A stretch of 64,000 bases of DNA, taken from Fructobacillus papyrifericola. GTDB taxonomy: Bacteria > Bacillota > Bacilli > Lactobacillales > Lactobacillaceae. This document shows, in pieces, positions 25,060 through 33,465 of this stretch (position 1 is the first letter of the stretch; each line of letters starts with the position of its first letter). The stretch lies in the NCBI RefSeq assembly GCF_018437235.1, contig NZ_JAAMFJ010000002.1:248001-312000 (forward strand). The letters are read 5' to 3'. The translations under genes were made by a program, and so were the position numbers. The notes beneath the pieces were generated by a model. The model searched no databases and was not told where the DNA came from. It saw only the letters and a program-made list of their open reading frames with translations.

Positions 25060-25710
25060 TTACCTCCAGTATTCTTGAATTACATCGTTAACAGCTGAGA
25101 GAACCGCTTCTTTCGGCTGGTTGGCATCGATCAACTTAATCCGCTTTGGCTCTTTTTTGGCCAGGGCCAAATAGCTCTCGCGAACCTTTTTGTGAAAGGA
25201 CAGCTTTTCCTTGTCCAGGCGATCGATTTTTTCAGTCCGGTTTTTAAAGACCCGTTCCAAGCCGACTTCGACCGGTAAGTCAAAGTAGATTGTTAGGTCT
25301 GGTAGAACCGGCTTCCCAGTCTGCGGATTTTGAATGGCAAAGTCGTTAATCTCTTGAACTGACTTTAAGCCAAGATCCCGGCCGCCACCCTGGTAAGCCA
25401 GAGAGGAGTCGAGATAGCGATCGGAGACCACGACTTGCCCGGCCTCTAAGGCGGGTAGGATGGTTTGGACCACGTGTTCTCTTCTGGCGGCTGCCAGCAG
25501 GAAAACTTCAGTCCAGGAATCGATGGCCGGGTCGGTTTGGACCTTTAACAAGTCGCGAATCGCTTCGGCCATCTGGTTACCACCGGGTTCTCGGGTGAGC
25601 AGGACCTGCTTTTGACTAAGCTTTTCAATTTCTGGCAAAATGGCCTGAATGGCCGTTGTTTTGCCAGCCCCTTCGGGTCCTTCAAAAGTGATAAAATTTG
25701 GCATTCCCAT
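25060..25710 (-). CDS. tmk: Thymidylate kinase
   Basis: Phosphorylates dTMP to dTDP for DNA synthesis. The 216-residue enzyme has the P loop FEGPEGAGKTTAI (about 8-20), the LTREPGG segment, DRYLDSSLAYQGGGR (the DR(Y/H) motif) and a LID region around FKNRTEKIDRLD. The first of two closely spaced ATGs is used since AGGGGGA lies six bases before it. Two bases separate it from darA. Confidence 0.96.
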   Translation of the reverse strand: MGMPNFITFEGPEGAGKTTAIQAILPEIEKLSQKQVLLTREPGGNQMAEAIRDLLKVQTDPAIDSWTEVFLLAAARREHVVQTILPALEAGQVVVSDRYLDSSLAYQGGGRDLGLKSVQEINDFAIQNPQTGKPVLPDLTIYFDLPVEVGLERVFKNRTEKIDRLDKEKLSFHKKVRESYLALAKKEPKRIKLIDANQPKEAVLSAVNDVIQEYWR

Positions 25711-25720
25711 GGGCTTCCCC

Positions 25721-25987
25721 CTAATCGTCTACCTGCTTATAAAAACGAAGGCCAGAGGCCACCGTTCGACGGCGCTTGGCTTCCTTATAAAGATAGGAAA
25801 AACGCGCCTTTTTGAGGGCCGTTTGGGCCTGCACCATGTGCCCGTTCACCCGGGCGTCAACCAGGGCCGTTTCGGAATCCTGCGCTTGGTGTAGGTCCTT
25901 TCTGGCATGGTTGACTTCCTCTAAGAGGATTTGGTCATAATCGGCCTTTAAATTGTCATGTTTTACTGTTTTTTTCTTAAAGATCAC
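25721..25987 (-). CDS. yaaL: YaaL family protein (DUF2508)
   Basis: An 88-residue, highly charged helical protein. The position between recR and tmk and the pattern [20 protein letters not shown] followed by [13 protein letters not shown] identify the YaaL/DUF2508 family, whose function is unknown. It overlaps the recR stop by four bases. Confidence 0.82.
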   Translation of the reverse strand: MIFKKKTVKHDNLKADYDQILLEEVNHARKDLHQAQDSETALVDARVNGHMVQAQTALKKARFSYLYKEAKRRRTVASGLRFYKQVDD

Positions 25988-26589
25988 AGTTCGTTCCTAC
26001 CTTCAATCGACTTGATCAAAGTCAGTTGGTCAGCGTAATCAATGTCTGATCCCACCGCGAGGCCGGAAGCCAAGCGGGTGACTTTGATATTGGCGGGTTT
26101 CACTAGGCGGGCGATGTACATGGCCGTCGCCTCGCCATCGGTATTGGCGTTGGTGCCGACAATCACTTCTTTAATTTCATCATCCTTGGATAAACGGCGG
26201 ATTAAAGAAGGCAGGTTAATGTCTTCCGGTCCGGTTCCAGCAGATGGCGAAATCACCCCGTTTAGCACGTGGTAAAGGCCGTGGTATTCCTGCGTCTGCT
26301 CCATGGCCATGACGTCCTTTGGATTCTGCAAGACCAGAACCGTCGAGCGGTCCCGGGTGCTGTCCGTACAGATGGCGCAGGGATTTTCGTCCTTACTGGT
26401 AATATTACCGCAAATTTCACAAAAAGTAATCGACTCTTTAGCAGAAGCCAGGTTTTTGGAGAAATTCAAGACGTCTTCAGGATCCATGGACAGCGTGTAA
26501 AAGGCCAATCGTGAAGCTGTTTTGGCGCCAATTCCTGGTAGTTTTGAATAGGAATCAATAAGTTTTGCAATCGGTTCTGGATACTGCAT
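25984..26589 (-). CDS. recR: Recombination mediator RecR
   Basis: Works with RecF and RecO to load RecA at gaps. The 201 residues contain the helix-hairpin-helix [16 protein letters not shown] (about 16-31), the C4 zinc finger [18 protein letters not shown] (about 57-74, all four Cys kept), the Toprim domain with [17 protein letters not shown] and a C-terminal [16 protein letters not shown]. Length is normal. It lies 14 bases after dnaX, as in most Firmicutes. Confidence 0.97.
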   Translation of the reverse strand: MQYPEPIAKLIDSYSKLPGIGAKTASRLAFYTLSMDPEDVLNFSKNLASAKESITFCEICGNITSKDENPCAICTDSTRDRSTVLVLQNPKDVMAMEQTQEYHGLYHVLNGVISPSAGTGPEDINLPSLIRRLSKDDEIKEVIVGTNANTDGEATAMYIARLVKPANIKVTRLASGLAVGSDIDYADQLTLIKSIEGRNEL

Positions 26590-26603
26590 GGATTCTTCCT
26601 AAC

Positions 26604-28550
26604 TTAGTCTTTTTCAACCTGCACAAGGTCGTCGCCAAAGAGGGCCTTAGCTGCTGAAACCACGTCGTCTTCAGCCGGCTTTGGTTGAGCTAGATCCTGT
26701 GCTTCAGCCGTCTGCCCCACCTTCTTAGCAACGGTTGTAGCCGTTAGTTCACTCAGGGAAATCTTGACGACCTGCCCGGCTTTTAACGCCTTCACGTATT
26801 CGGCCCGGTCATTTTTCCACTGATCTTGGCTACGCATGACCAGGGTCGTTGGCAGGCCCATCTGGTAAAGGGCAGCCGCTAATTGACCTTGCAGGTCATT
26901 ATCCTTTTCAGCCGTTTCTTGAAGGGCTGGGTAATCAAAAGCCAAAACGGTGGCTTCCAGTGATGCTGCCACAGGTTCGGCCGTCTGCAAAACGGCCTGG
27001 TCCTTAACCGGCATTTTGGAAACAACGTCCTTCCAGTCGCTTTGAATCTTGTTCAGCTGATCGCGCTTGGCCTGGGCCAGGACTGCCTGGACCGGTTCGT
27101 TACCGGTGTAGATTGTCAACTGCCAATCGGCTTCTTCTGTTTTGGCAGCCGCTGGTTGAACTGCTGAATCTTTCAAACTGGCGGCCCGGTCTTCTGACGC
27201 GCTGGCAGCCGTTTCAGTCGTCTCGGACTGGCTGGCACTGGCTGTTTCAGCGCTTTCTTCAGATTTGTCCGGCATGGTTGCCTGGCCTTCAGCTTCGGCC
27301 ACTGGTTCCGCCAAAGCCATTGGCTCTTCCTCAGGCTCTGCTGCCTTTTCGGCCGACGCTACCGCTTTCTCCTGTACCGGAGTGGTTGGCTGCTTTTCTG
27401 CTGTTGAGTCTGCCGTTTTTTCTGTTTTTGTTTCTTTTATCGTTTGGCTTGCTGCTGACTGTGCATTGGTCTTTTGGGGCGCCTGCTGGGCTACTGCCTC
27501 GGCTTGGCTTCCTTGCTGCTTTTCAGCTAGTTGTACTGTCAATATTTCAAGGTAAATATCTGACTGTAGCGACTGGGCCAGCGCCGTCTTAATTCGGTCG
27601 ATTACCTGGAGCATGTTTTGAATCTGACTTTGCGAGCTTGCCGCCAAGAAGGCCTTTAATTCGGCTTCCTTGAACTTGGCCTTGACCAAGTCCGGCGCAA
27701 GCTCAACCAACATGACATCCCGCAGGGTCGCAATCAGATCAGAAAGAAAGCGGTTGGCATCCTTTCCGGAAAGCAGGATGGCTGAAAGCGTTTCGAGGGC
27801 CTGGGCGGTTTCTCCTGCCAAAACCTGGTGCAGGTAGGTCAAGACTTGATCGATGTCGACCGAACCCGTCACGGTCAAGGCGTTTTGCACCGTGACTTTT
27901 TCAGGGCCAAAGGCAATCACCTGGTCCATGATGGAAAGCGCATCACGCATCCCACCTTCTGCAGCCGTGGCCACGACGTCCAATGCGGCCTCTTCATAGG
28001 CCTGCTTTTCCTGGTCCAAGACCTCGATCAAGCGGTTTTTAATCGTCTGATTGGACAGGCGCTTAAATTCAAAGCGCTGCGTACGGGACAAAATCGTTGC
28101 CGGCATCTTCTGAATTTCAGTTGTCGCCAGAATAAACTTCACCTGGGCCGGCGGCTCTTCCAAAGTCTTCAAAAGCGCGTTAAAGGCCCCCGTTGACAGC
28201 ATGTGGGCTTCATCAATAATGTAAATCTTGTAAGCGGCTTCAATTGGCGCATAATTGGCCGAATCACGAATGGAACGAATTTCATCGACACCGTTGTTGG
28301 AAGCTGCGTCGATTTCGATGATGTCTGGTTGAGACTGTCCGGCTTGATCCGGGCCAATGCCGTTCACTTCACGGGCAAAAATCTTTGCTGCCGAAGTCTT
28401 TCCCGTTCCACGTGGACCGGCAAAGAGGTAGGCGTGCCCCGTCTGATTCTTATCAATGGCGTTTTGCAGTGTTTTGGTAATGACCTCTTGGCCAACCATC
28501 TCTGAAAAAGTCTTTGGCCGGTATACCCGGTACAGTGCTTGATAAGCCAT
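26604..28550 (-). CDS. dnaX: DNA polymerase III subunits gamma and tau
   Basis: ATPase of the clamp loader and organiser of the replisome. The 648-residue protein has YRPKTFSEMVGQE, the P loop GPRGTGKT (45-52), IIDEAHML, EEPPAQVKFILATTE and the sensor SRTQRFEFKRL. The zinc-binding module that normally follows the P loop (four Cys) is missing: residues 61-75 read EVNGIGPDQAGQSQP with no Cys and about a dozen residues are deleted. The middle part (about 370-520) is a low-complexity Ala/Glu/Gln/Ser linker, followed by the tau-specific C-terminal domain. The ATG at 28550 follows AAGGGAG; the open frame upstream runs into the 4.5S RNA terminator. Confidence 0.95.
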   Translation of the reverse strand: MAYQALYRVYRPKTFSEMVGQEVITKTLQNAIDKNQTGHAYLFAGPRGTGKTSAAKIFAREVNGIGPDQAGQSQPDIIEIDAASNNGVDEIRSIRDSANYAPIEAAYKIYIIDEAHMLSTGAFNALLKTLEEPPAQVKFILATTEIQKMPATILSRTQRFEFKRLSNQTIKNRLIEVLDQEKQAYEEAALDVVATAAEGGMRDALSIMDQVIAFGPEKVTVQNALTVTGSVDIDQVLTYLHQVLAGETAQALETLSAILLSGKDANRFLSDLIATLRDVMLVELAPDLVKAKFKEAELKAFLAASSQSQIQNMLQVIDRIKTALAQSLQSDIYLEILTVQLAEKQQGSQAEAVAQQAPQKTNAQSAASQTIKETKTEKTADSTAEKQPTTPVQEKAVASAEKAAEPEEEPMALAEPVAEAEGQATMPDKSEESAETASASQSETTETAASASEDRAASLKDSAVQPAAAKTEEADWQLTIYTGNEPVQAVLAQAKRDQLNKIQSDWKDVVSKMPVKDQAVLQTAEPVAASLEATVLAFDYPALQETAEKDNDLQGQLAAALYQMGLPTTLVMRSQDQWKNDRAEYVKALKAGQVVKISLSELTATTVAKKVGQTAEAQDLAQPKPAEDDVVSAAKALFGDDLVQVEKD

Positions 28551-28564
28551 CGTTTCTCCCTTAC

Positions 28565-28590
28565 AAAAAAAGCCGCCTGAAGGCGGTTTT
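28565..28590 (-). terminator. Terminator of the 4.5S RNA gene
   Basis: ACCGCC-TTCA-GGCGG hairpin (reading AACCGCCTTCAGGCGGC) with a T run, between the 4.5S RNA and dnaX. Confidence 0.85.
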
Positions 28591-28680
28591 GCTATGTACA
28601 CAAGCACAAGGTCAAGCAATCTTAGAGCTGCTACATCTCTGTCCTGACTCGGTTCGAAAGAAAACCCTTGCCTGCTCTTT
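28591..28680 (-). ncRNA. ffs: Signal recognition particle RNA (4.5S type)
   Basis: RNA scaffold of the signal recognition particle. The minus strand carries the conserved domain IV core: GTCAGG, a short ACA/TGT helix closed by a GAGA tetraloop, then AGCAGC, exactly the Ffh-binding pattern. Outer strands (GCAAGG near the 5' end and CCTTGTGC near the 3' end) pair to close the hairpin. It lies between tadA and dnaX, its usual place in Firmicutes, and is followed by a terminator. The ends are approximate. Confidence 0.92.
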
Positions 28681-28745
28681 TATTATATCGAAGTTTAGAC
28701 CCCTGCGCAAACAAATGGCCTGAATTTATGAAGAAAAGCCGAAGC

Positions 28746-29294
28746 TTATTCAGCCTGCTCCGACTGCTTCCCTGTCTCTTCCTCCGCTAACTTAAGCACT
28801 CTCTTCTTAGCCTTCGCTTTGTCGCGGAGACTTTTGAAGAATTCCTTCAACAGGCCGGCCGATTCGTCCTTTAAAACACCAGGGAAGACTTTGACCTGGT
28901 GGTTCAACCGGTCATCATCAAAAACGGAATAAAGCGACGTTACCGCGCCAGCCTTCTTATCTTGGGCACCAAAATACACTAGGGGAATCCGAGCGTTCAA
29001 GATGGCTCCGGCACACATTAGACAGGGCTCCAAGGTGACAAAGAGGGCGGTTTCCTCCAACCGCCAAGTTCCAAGTTTTCCATTGGCTTCCAAAATGGCG
29101 TGCATTTCGGCATGGGCATCCGTTTTCTGGTCTTCTTCTCGGCGGTTACCAGCAGAAGCGATGACTTTTCCATCCTTGACGATGACCGCCCCAATTGGCA
29201 CCTCGCCGCGTTGGCCAGCGGCCTTCGCTTCTGCTAGGGCCAGTTCCATGAACTTCTTAACGTCTGCACCCGCAATTTCAGGAACCACAGCCAT
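28746..29294 (-). CDS. tadA: tRNA adenosine-34 deaminase TadA
   Basis: Converts A34 to inosine in tRNA-Arg(ACG). The 182-residue deaminase has the zinc motifs HAEMHAILEA (His and catalytic Glu, about 81-90) and PCLMCAGAI (two Cys, about 112-120), plus RIPLVYFGAQD. The C-terminal 30 residues are a Lys/Glu-rich tail. Its ATG overlaps the stop of the preceding methyltransferase gene by one base. Confidence 0.95.
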   Translation of the reverse strand: MAVVPEIAGADVKKFMELALAEAKAAGQRGEVPIGAVIVKDGKVIASAGNRREEDQKTDAHAEMHAILEANGKLGTWRLEETALFVTLEPCLMCAGAILNARIPLVYFGAQDKKAGAVTSLYSVFDDDRLNHQVKVFPGVLKDESAGLLKEFFKSLRDKAKAKKRVLKLAEEETGKQSEQAE

Positions 29295-29926
29295 TAGTCT
29301 TGCTCCTTTTTGGGGTCCTTAGCCATCAAAACGAAGTAGCCCTTCTTCTTTTCAATAACGGAAACATCGTGAAAGACGGCTTCTAAATTCTTTTGCGCCG
29401 ATGGTGCCCCCTGCTTCTTTTGCAAAACGGCGATAATGGCCCCACCATCAATGAGATGATCGACGGCCCCTTGCAACATGGCCGTTACCACTGGCTTTCC
29501 AGCCCGGATCGGGGGATTAACCAGGATCAAGGCGTACTTATCCACAACATTGTCATAGATGGATGACTGAAAGACCTGGGTCAGGGAAGCCACGCCGTTC
29601 CGGTTACAGTTTCCCTTCGCTAGTTCAAGGGCCCGGTCGTTCACGTCGACCATGTCGACTTGCCGTCCCCAGGCCTTGGCAACAGCGTTGCCAACGGGAC
29701 CGTAGCCTGTGCCAAGATCCAAGACTTTCCCAGGGACAAAGTCCTCTTTGTCTGCCGCATCCAGCATGACCCGGGTGCCAAAGTCGATGGTTTTCTTGGA
29801 AAATACCCCGGCGTCTGTCTTAAAATGTAGATTATGACCCAACAATTCAAAGTCGAATTCCTGGTAATCGTGTGCCGCGGACGGGTCCGCCGTAAAGTAT
29901 TGTTGACCGGAAACTTTTTCTGCCAT
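29294..29926 (-). CDS. RsmC-like class I SAM-dependent methyltransferase
   Basis: Equivalent in position to ybxB of Bacillus subtilis, between rplL and the next unit, and related to 16S rRNA guanine methyltransferase RsmC. The 210 residues show GKVLDLGTGYGPVGNAVAKA (SAM motif I, about 53-72), VDMVDVNDRALELAKGN and the catalytic ILVNPPIRAGK (NPPIR motif). The ATG at 29926 follows AAAGGAAG. Its RNA target is inferred from the family only. Confidence 0.92.
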   Translation of the reverse strand: MAEKVSGQQYFTADPSAAHDYQEFDFELLGHNLHFKTDAGVFSKKTIDFGTRVMLDAADKEDFVPGKVLDLGTGYGPVGNAVAKAWGRQVDMVDVNDRALELAKGNCNRNGVASLTQVFQSSIYDNVVDKYALILVNPPIRAGKPVVTAMLQGAVDHLIDGGAIIAVLQKKQGAPSAQKNLEAVFHDVSVIEKKKGYFVLMAKDPKKEQD

Positions 29927-29964
29927 GGTTCTTCCTTTCATGAACAAGTGGTTTGATTTATGTA

Positions 29965-29994
29965 CAAAAAAAGAGCACGAAGTGCTCTTCTTTT
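29965..29994 (-). terminator. Terminator of rplJL
   Basis: AAGAGCAC-TTC-GTGCTCTT hairpin followed by a T run, right after rplL. Confidence 0.85.
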
Positions 29995-29999
29995 ATGTA

Positions 30000-30368
30000 T
30001 TACTTCAAAGTAACTGAGGCACCAGTTTCTTCCAAAGCTTCCTTCATTGCGTTGGCGTCAGCTTCAGGAACAGCTTCCTTGATAACTGACGGTGCGTTAT
30101 CAACGAGGTCCTTTGCTTCCTTCAAACCAAGACCAGTTGCTTCGCGAACTGCCTTGATAACCTTAACCTTTGCAGTACCTGCAGAAGTCAATTCAACGTC
30201 GAAGTCTGACTTAGCAGCGGCACCGTCGGCACCAGCAGCACCAGCAGCGGCTACGGGAGCAGCAGCTGAAACGTCAAATTCTTCTTCGATAGCTGAAACC
30301 AAGTCAGCCAAGTCCAAAATCGTTGCATCCTTCAATGATGCGATAATCGCGTCTTTATCAAAAGCCAT
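30000..30368 (-). CDS. rplL: 50S ribosomal protein L7/L12
   Basis: Forms the mobile stalk that recruits translation factors. The 122 residues have the N-terminal dimerisation helices ([20 protein letters not shown]), an Ala/Gly hinge (about 38-52) and the conserved C-terminal domain [20 protein letters not shown]. It lies 50 bases after rplJ in the same transcript. Confidence 0.98.
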   Translation of the reverse strand: MAFDKDAIIASLKDATILDLADLVSAIEEEFDVSAAAPVAAAGAAGADGAAAKSDFDVELTSAGTAKVKVIKAVREATGLGLKEAKDLVDNAPSVIKEAVPEADANAMKEALEETGASVTLK

Positions 30369-30418
30369 GATTAATTTCCTCCAATTTATAAATGTTTAGT
30401 AATAAGTATAGTTGAAAC

Positions 30419-30940
30419 TTATTCGGCAGCTTCGGCAGTTTCGCCTTCAGCTTCCTTCTTTTCTTGCAATGCCTTAACAGCATAAGCAAAGCTCCGGATT
30501 GGGAACTGGAACTCGGCCATCAATTGACCAAGCAAACCTTCGCGTGAAGGCAATGAAGCGTACTTGTTGATGTCGTCGATTGATACGATTGATCCATCGA
30601 TCACACCACCCTTGATAACGAGCTTTTCGTTAGCGTCGGCGTACTTCTTCAAGATGCGTGCTGGAGCAACGGCGTCATCTTCAGAGAAGGCAACGGCCGT
30701 AGGACCAGCAAACAAGTCGTTCAATTCTTCAAAACCAGCATCCTTAGAAGCACGGACAAGAACCTTGTTCTTGATAACTTCCAATACGACACCTTCTTGA
30801 CGTAATTGGTGACGCAAGTCAGTTGATTCCGCAACAGTCAAACCACGGGGGTTAACAACAACGGCAGAAGTTGAGTTCTTGAACTGGTCAGCGATCTCAG
30901 CAACCTTTTGCGCCTTTAAAGCAATAGCTTGTTCACTCAT
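30419..30940 (-). CDS. rplJ: 50S ribosomal protein L10
   Basis: Anchors L7/L12 dimers to the ribosome. The 173-residue protein carries VAEIADQFKNSTSAVVVNPRGLTV and GPTAVAFSEDDAVAPARIL, with the C-terminal helix that binds L7/L12. The ATG at 30940 follows AAGGAGA. Its expression should be autoregulated by the leader just upstream. Confidence 0.97.
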   Translation of the reverse strand: MSEQAIALKAQKVAEIADQFKNSTSAVVVNPRGLTVAESTDLRHQLRQEGVVLEVIKNKVLVRASKDAGFEELNDLFAGPTAVAFSEDDAVAPARILKKYADANEKLVIKGGVIDGSIVSIDDINKYASLPSREGLLGQLMAEFQFPIRSFAYAVKALQEKKEAEGETAEAAE

Positions 30941-30976
30941 GTGAAATTCTCCTTCCTCAAGATTTTTTTGCAAAAG

Positions 30977-31080
30977 AAACCCGCCTGCCAGAAGACAGAC
31001 GGGTCAGTTAGTTTGAATAACTTCCTCGGCAGGAGATTAAGGTGCAAGCACCACCTGAGTCTTAGGCAAAATTGATTTAA
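30977..31080 (-). promoter_or_regulatory. L10 autoregulatory leader
   Basis: The minus strand reads CCTAAGACTCAGGTGGTGC, then CACCTTAATCTCCTGCCGAGG, the hallmark kink-turn elements of the Firmicutes L10 leader (aptamer about 31021-31075), followed by a terminator-like ACCCGTCTGTC/GGCAGGCGGGT hairpin with T-rich tail at 30977-31005. In this class, excess L10-L12 complex binds the leader and stops rplJL expression. Confidence 0.9.
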
Positions 31081-31091
31081 TTTACTTTGTT

Positions 31092-31120
31092 AGTCTAACA
31101 GGTTAATTGACGGCTGTCAA
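31092..31120 (-). promoter_or_regulatory. Promoter of rplJL
   Basis: TTGACA (31115-31120) and TAGACT (31092-31097) with 17-base spacing on the minus strand, immediately after the rplA stop codon. Confidence 0.75.
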
Positions 31121-31813
31121 TTAAAGAGAAGTGACATCCAAGGTAACGGCTGGTGACATCGTTGAGGCCAAAGCCACGTTAGAAACGTAAGTTCCCTTAA
31201 CGGCGGCTGGACGAGCCTTCAAAATAACAGCGGCGATTGCCTTGATGTTTTCTGCCAACTTAGCATCATCAAATGATACACGGCCAACAGTAACCGCAAC
31301 GTTTCCGTCACGATCAGTACGGTAGGTCACTTGACCACCCTTGGCGTCAGAAACGGCCTTCTTAACATCCATGGTAACCGTACCAGTCTTAGGGTTTGGC
31401 ATCAATCCCTTAGGACCCAATGCACGACCCACGCGACCAACTTGGGCCATCATGTCAGGCGTTGCAATGGCAACGTCGAAGTCCAACCAACCGTCTTGGA
31501 TCTTTTGAACCAAGTCAGCAGCGCCAACAAAGTCAGCACCAGCGGCTTCGGCTTCCTTAGCCTTGTCACCTTGAGCGAAGACAACAACCTTCTTATCCTT
31601 ACCAGAACCGTTTGGCAAAACCACGGCTCCACGGAGTTGTTGGTCAGCTTGACGCGTGTCAACGTTCAACTTGAACGTCAATTCGACAGAAGCGTCGAAG
31701 TTTGCGTATGAAACTTCCTTCAACAAGGAAACACCTTCAGTCAAGTTGTAGGCCTTTTCAGCTTCAACCTTGGCTGCGGCTTCTAAATACTTCTTTCCAT
31801 GCTTAGTCGTCAT
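31121..31813 (-). CDS. rplA: 50S ribosomal protein L1
   Basis: Binds 23S rRNA at the L1 stalk and takes part in tRNA release. The 230 residues include [20 protein letters not shown], the conserved [20 protein letters not shown] and [18 protein letters not shown]. Its ATG overlaps the rplK stop codon by one base (TAATG). L1 often represses its own operon by binding the mRNA, but I did not find a clear rRNA-like site. Confidence 0.98.
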   Translation of the reverse strand: MTTKHGKKYLEAAAKVEAEKAYNLTEGVSLLKEVSYANFDASVELTFKLNVDTRQADQQLRGAVVLPNGSGKDKKVVVFAQGDKAKEAEAAGADFVGAADLVQKIQDGWLDFDVAIATPDMMAQVGRVGRALGPKGLMPNPKTGTVTMDVKKAVSDAKGGQVTYRTDRDGNVAVTVGRVSFDDAKLAENIKAIAAVILKARPAAVKGTYVSNVALASTMSPAVTLDVTSL

Positions 31814-32274
31814 TATGCTTCCTCCTTGATTGCTGTTCCATCAACAGTCAAGTCCACACCGTCGACCGTAACACCCATTGAACGGGCAGTACCTTCGATC
31901 ATCTTCATGGCAGCTGTGATGTCGTTTGCGTTCAAATCGGCCATCTTGTTTTCCGCAATGGCACGGATTTGATCAAGGGTAACATTACCACACTTGGTCT
32001 TGTTAGGTTCACCAGAACCCTTACCAACGATCTTACGCAATTGGTCGGCTGCTGGTGGCGTCTTCGTAACGAATTCGAATGAACGATCGTCGAAAACAGA
32101 GATTTCAACAGGGATCGTTGAACCAGCTTGGTCCGCAGTCCGGGCGTTGAATTCCTTAGTAAACTGTGCAATGTTAATACCGGCTTGTCCCAAAGCAGGT
32201 CCAACTGGTGGAGCTGGCGTTGCTTTAGCAGCGGCAATTTGCAGTTTCACAACATTGATAACTTTTTTAGCCAC
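31813..32274 (-). CDS. rplK: 50S ribosomal protein L11
   Basis: Part of the GTPase-associated centre. The 153-residue protein has the Pro-rich N-terminal [19 protein letters not shown] and the RNA-binding C-terminal domain with [20 protein letters not shown]. It is some ten residues longer than the usual 141, because of a C-terminal extension ([14 protein letters not shown]). First gene of the rplKA unit; the nusG terminator lies upstream. Confidence 0.97.
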   Translation of the reverse strand: MAKKVINVVKLQIAAAKATPAPPVGPALGQAGINIAQFTKEFNARTADQAGSTIPVEISVFDDRSFEFVTKTPPAADQLRKIVGKGSGEPNKTKCGNVTLDQIRAIAENKMADLNANDITAAMKMIEGTARSMGVTVDGVDLTVDGTAIKEEA

Positions 32275-32357
32275 GATATTTTCCTCCTCGTGTTGTGGTA
32301 TCGCGTAGCTTCAGTGCTACTTCCACACATGTCTTTGACATGCCCTATTATCATAAC

Positions 32358-32386
32358 AAAAAAAAGTCCCTTCGTAAAGGGACTTT
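32358..32386 (-). terminator. Terminator of nusG
   Basis: AAAGTCCCTT-TACG-AAGGGACTTT hairpin with a T run directly after nusG. Confidence 0.9.
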
Positions 32387-32391
32387 GTTGA

Positions 32392-32961
32392 TTAGATGTT
32401 TGTATCGATATCGTTAAAGCCAAGTTCCGTTGGTGTTTCACGTCCGAAGACTTCAACCGTTGCTTCGACTTCTTGCTTTTCTTGATCGATGGAACGGATA
32501 ACCCCTTCCATTCCGTTAAAGGGACCAGCAACAATCTTGATTGTTTGACCAACTTCAACGTCCAAGTCCACGACTTTTTCACCAGTCATGCCCATGCGCT
32601 TCATCAGCAAGTCAACTTCTTCAGGCAAGAGGGAGTTTGGTTTTGATCCGGCTCCGTGGGAACCAAGGAAACCAGTAACACCCGGCGTGTTACGAACGAC
32701 ATACCATGCTTCATCGGTCATGTTGCCATCTTGTGGCGTGGCCATCTCGACCAAGACATAACCAGGAAAGTCGTTTTCAATCGACGTCTTCACTTCACCG
32801 TCTTGAACCGTTGACACTTCTTGTTCGGGAACCAGAACACGGAAGATTTGATCCGCCATCCCCATTGTTTGCGTACGTGATTCAAGGTTTGCCTGAACCT
32901 TGTGTTCGTATCCTGAATAAGTGTGCACAACAAACCATGCTTTTTCGATTGAATCCGTCAT
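32392..32961 (-). CDS. nusG: Transcription termination/antitermination protein NusG
   Basis: Elongation factor that binds RNA polymerase and couples it to Rho or ribosomes. The 189-residue protein has the NGN domain (AWFVVHTYSGYEHKVQANLE, FPGYVLVEM, GVTGFLGS) and a C-terminal KOW domain (VGQTIKIVAGPFNGMEGVI). The ATG at 32961 is where homologous proteins begin, yet the AAAGGAGG site lies 21 bases upstream with a GCGAGC-AGC-GCTCGC hairpin in between; folding leaves six bases of effective spacing. The gene is separated from secE by a hairpin at 33006-33030. Confidence 0.96.
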   Translation of the reverse strand: MTDSIEKAWFVVHTYSGYEHKVQANLESRTQTMGMADQIFRVLVPEQEVSTVQDGEVKTSIENDFPGYVLVEMATPQDGNMTDEAWYVVRNTPGVTGFLGSHGAGSKPNSLLPEEVDLLMKRMGMTGEKVVDLDVEVGQTIKIVAGPFNGMEGVIRSIDQEKQEVEATVEVFGRETPTELGFNDIDTNI

Positions 32962-32990
32962 AATGCCGCGAGCGCTGCTCGCCCTCCTTT
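32962..32990 (-). promoter_or_regulatory. Hairpin between ribosome binding site and nusG start
   Basis: On the minus strand: AAAGGAGG (32983-32990), then a perfect six-pair hairpin GCGAGC-AGC-GCTCGC (32968-32982), then GGCATT and ATG. Linear spacing of 21 bases is too long for normal initiation; the folded hairpin would bring it to six. A similar arrangement is known in phage T4 gene 38. The role here is inference. Confidence 0.7.
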
Positions 32991-33005
32991 GAATTTTTGG
33001 TAAAT

Positions 33006-33030
33006 AAAAAAGAGTCAAACGACTCTTTTT
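33006..33030 (-). terminator. Terminator-like hairpin between secE and nusG
   Basis: AAAAAGAGTC-GTTT-GACTCTTTTT followed by T-rich sequence. It either ends the rpmG-secE transcript or attenuates read-through into nusG. A TATACT sequence at about 33043-33048 could be the -10 of a nusG promoter, in which case the hairpin is in the nusG leader. Confidence 0.7.
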
Positions 33031-33059
33031 CGGCTGTTTTTAGTATACTACAGCTTCTC

Positions 33060-33236
33060 TTAGTGTGCCACTAAGAAATTAACACCCTGCTTCAAGACCC
33101 AATCAAAGGCGCCAATCAAGACACCAAAGAGGATCGACATGAAAATCACAGCGATCGTTTCACGATTCGTTTGGGCCCAGGACAACCAGGTCACTTTCTT
33201 CATTTCTGAAGCCACGTTTTTAAAATAAGTAATCAT
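33060..33236 (-). CDS. secE: Preprotein translocase subunit SecE
   Basis: Essential partner of SecY in the protein export channel. The reading frame encodes 58 residues: an amphipathic N-terminal part (NVASEMKKVTWLSWAQTNRE, with the conserved KKVTWLS) and one transmembrane helix (AVIFMSILFGVLIGAFDWVL). Short single-helix SecE is the norm in Firmicutes. Start at ATG 33236, stop TAA. It lies ten bases after rpmG. Confidence 0.95.
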   Translation of the reverse strand: MITYFKNVASEMKKVTWLSWAQTNRETIAVIFMSILFGVLIGAFDWVLKQGVNFLVAH

Positions 33237-33245
33237 GAAAAAACC

Positions 33246-33395
33246 TCACTTAGTTTCTCGATGGAAGGTGTGCTTACCGCAGTGCGGACAGAATTTCTTA
33301 ACACCCAGACGTTCACTGCGGCCCTTTGAAAGGGTCACCGTGTAGTTTCTCGAACCACAAACGTCACAGGCTAACGATGCTTTTTGACTCGGCAT
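33246..33395 (-). CDS. rpmG: 50S ribosomal protein L33 (zinc-binding form)
   Basis: A 49-residue L33 with two CxxC pairs, CDVC near residue 10 and CPHC near residue 36, i.e. the zinc-containing C+ form. It ends with the typical KHTFHRETK. The gene lies between the sigma factor and secE, the conserved position in Firmicutes (rpmGB of Bacillus subtilis). Other L33 copies may exist elsewhere. Confidence 0.93.
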   Translation of the reverse strand: MPSQKASLACDVCGSRNYTVTLSKGRSERLGVKKFCPHCGKHTFHRETK

Positions 33396-33465
33396 ATTAA
33401 ACCTCACTTCCTGTTATCATAGCACGATTTGAAGAGGAGAACAAGAAAGGGACCGCCTGTCCACC

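Noticed and set aside
33246-33395. Apparent one-base deletion in rpmG on a first count
   Set aside because: A recount gave a clean 150-base frame with both CxxC pairs; a real deletion would have fused the frame to secE, which is not seen.
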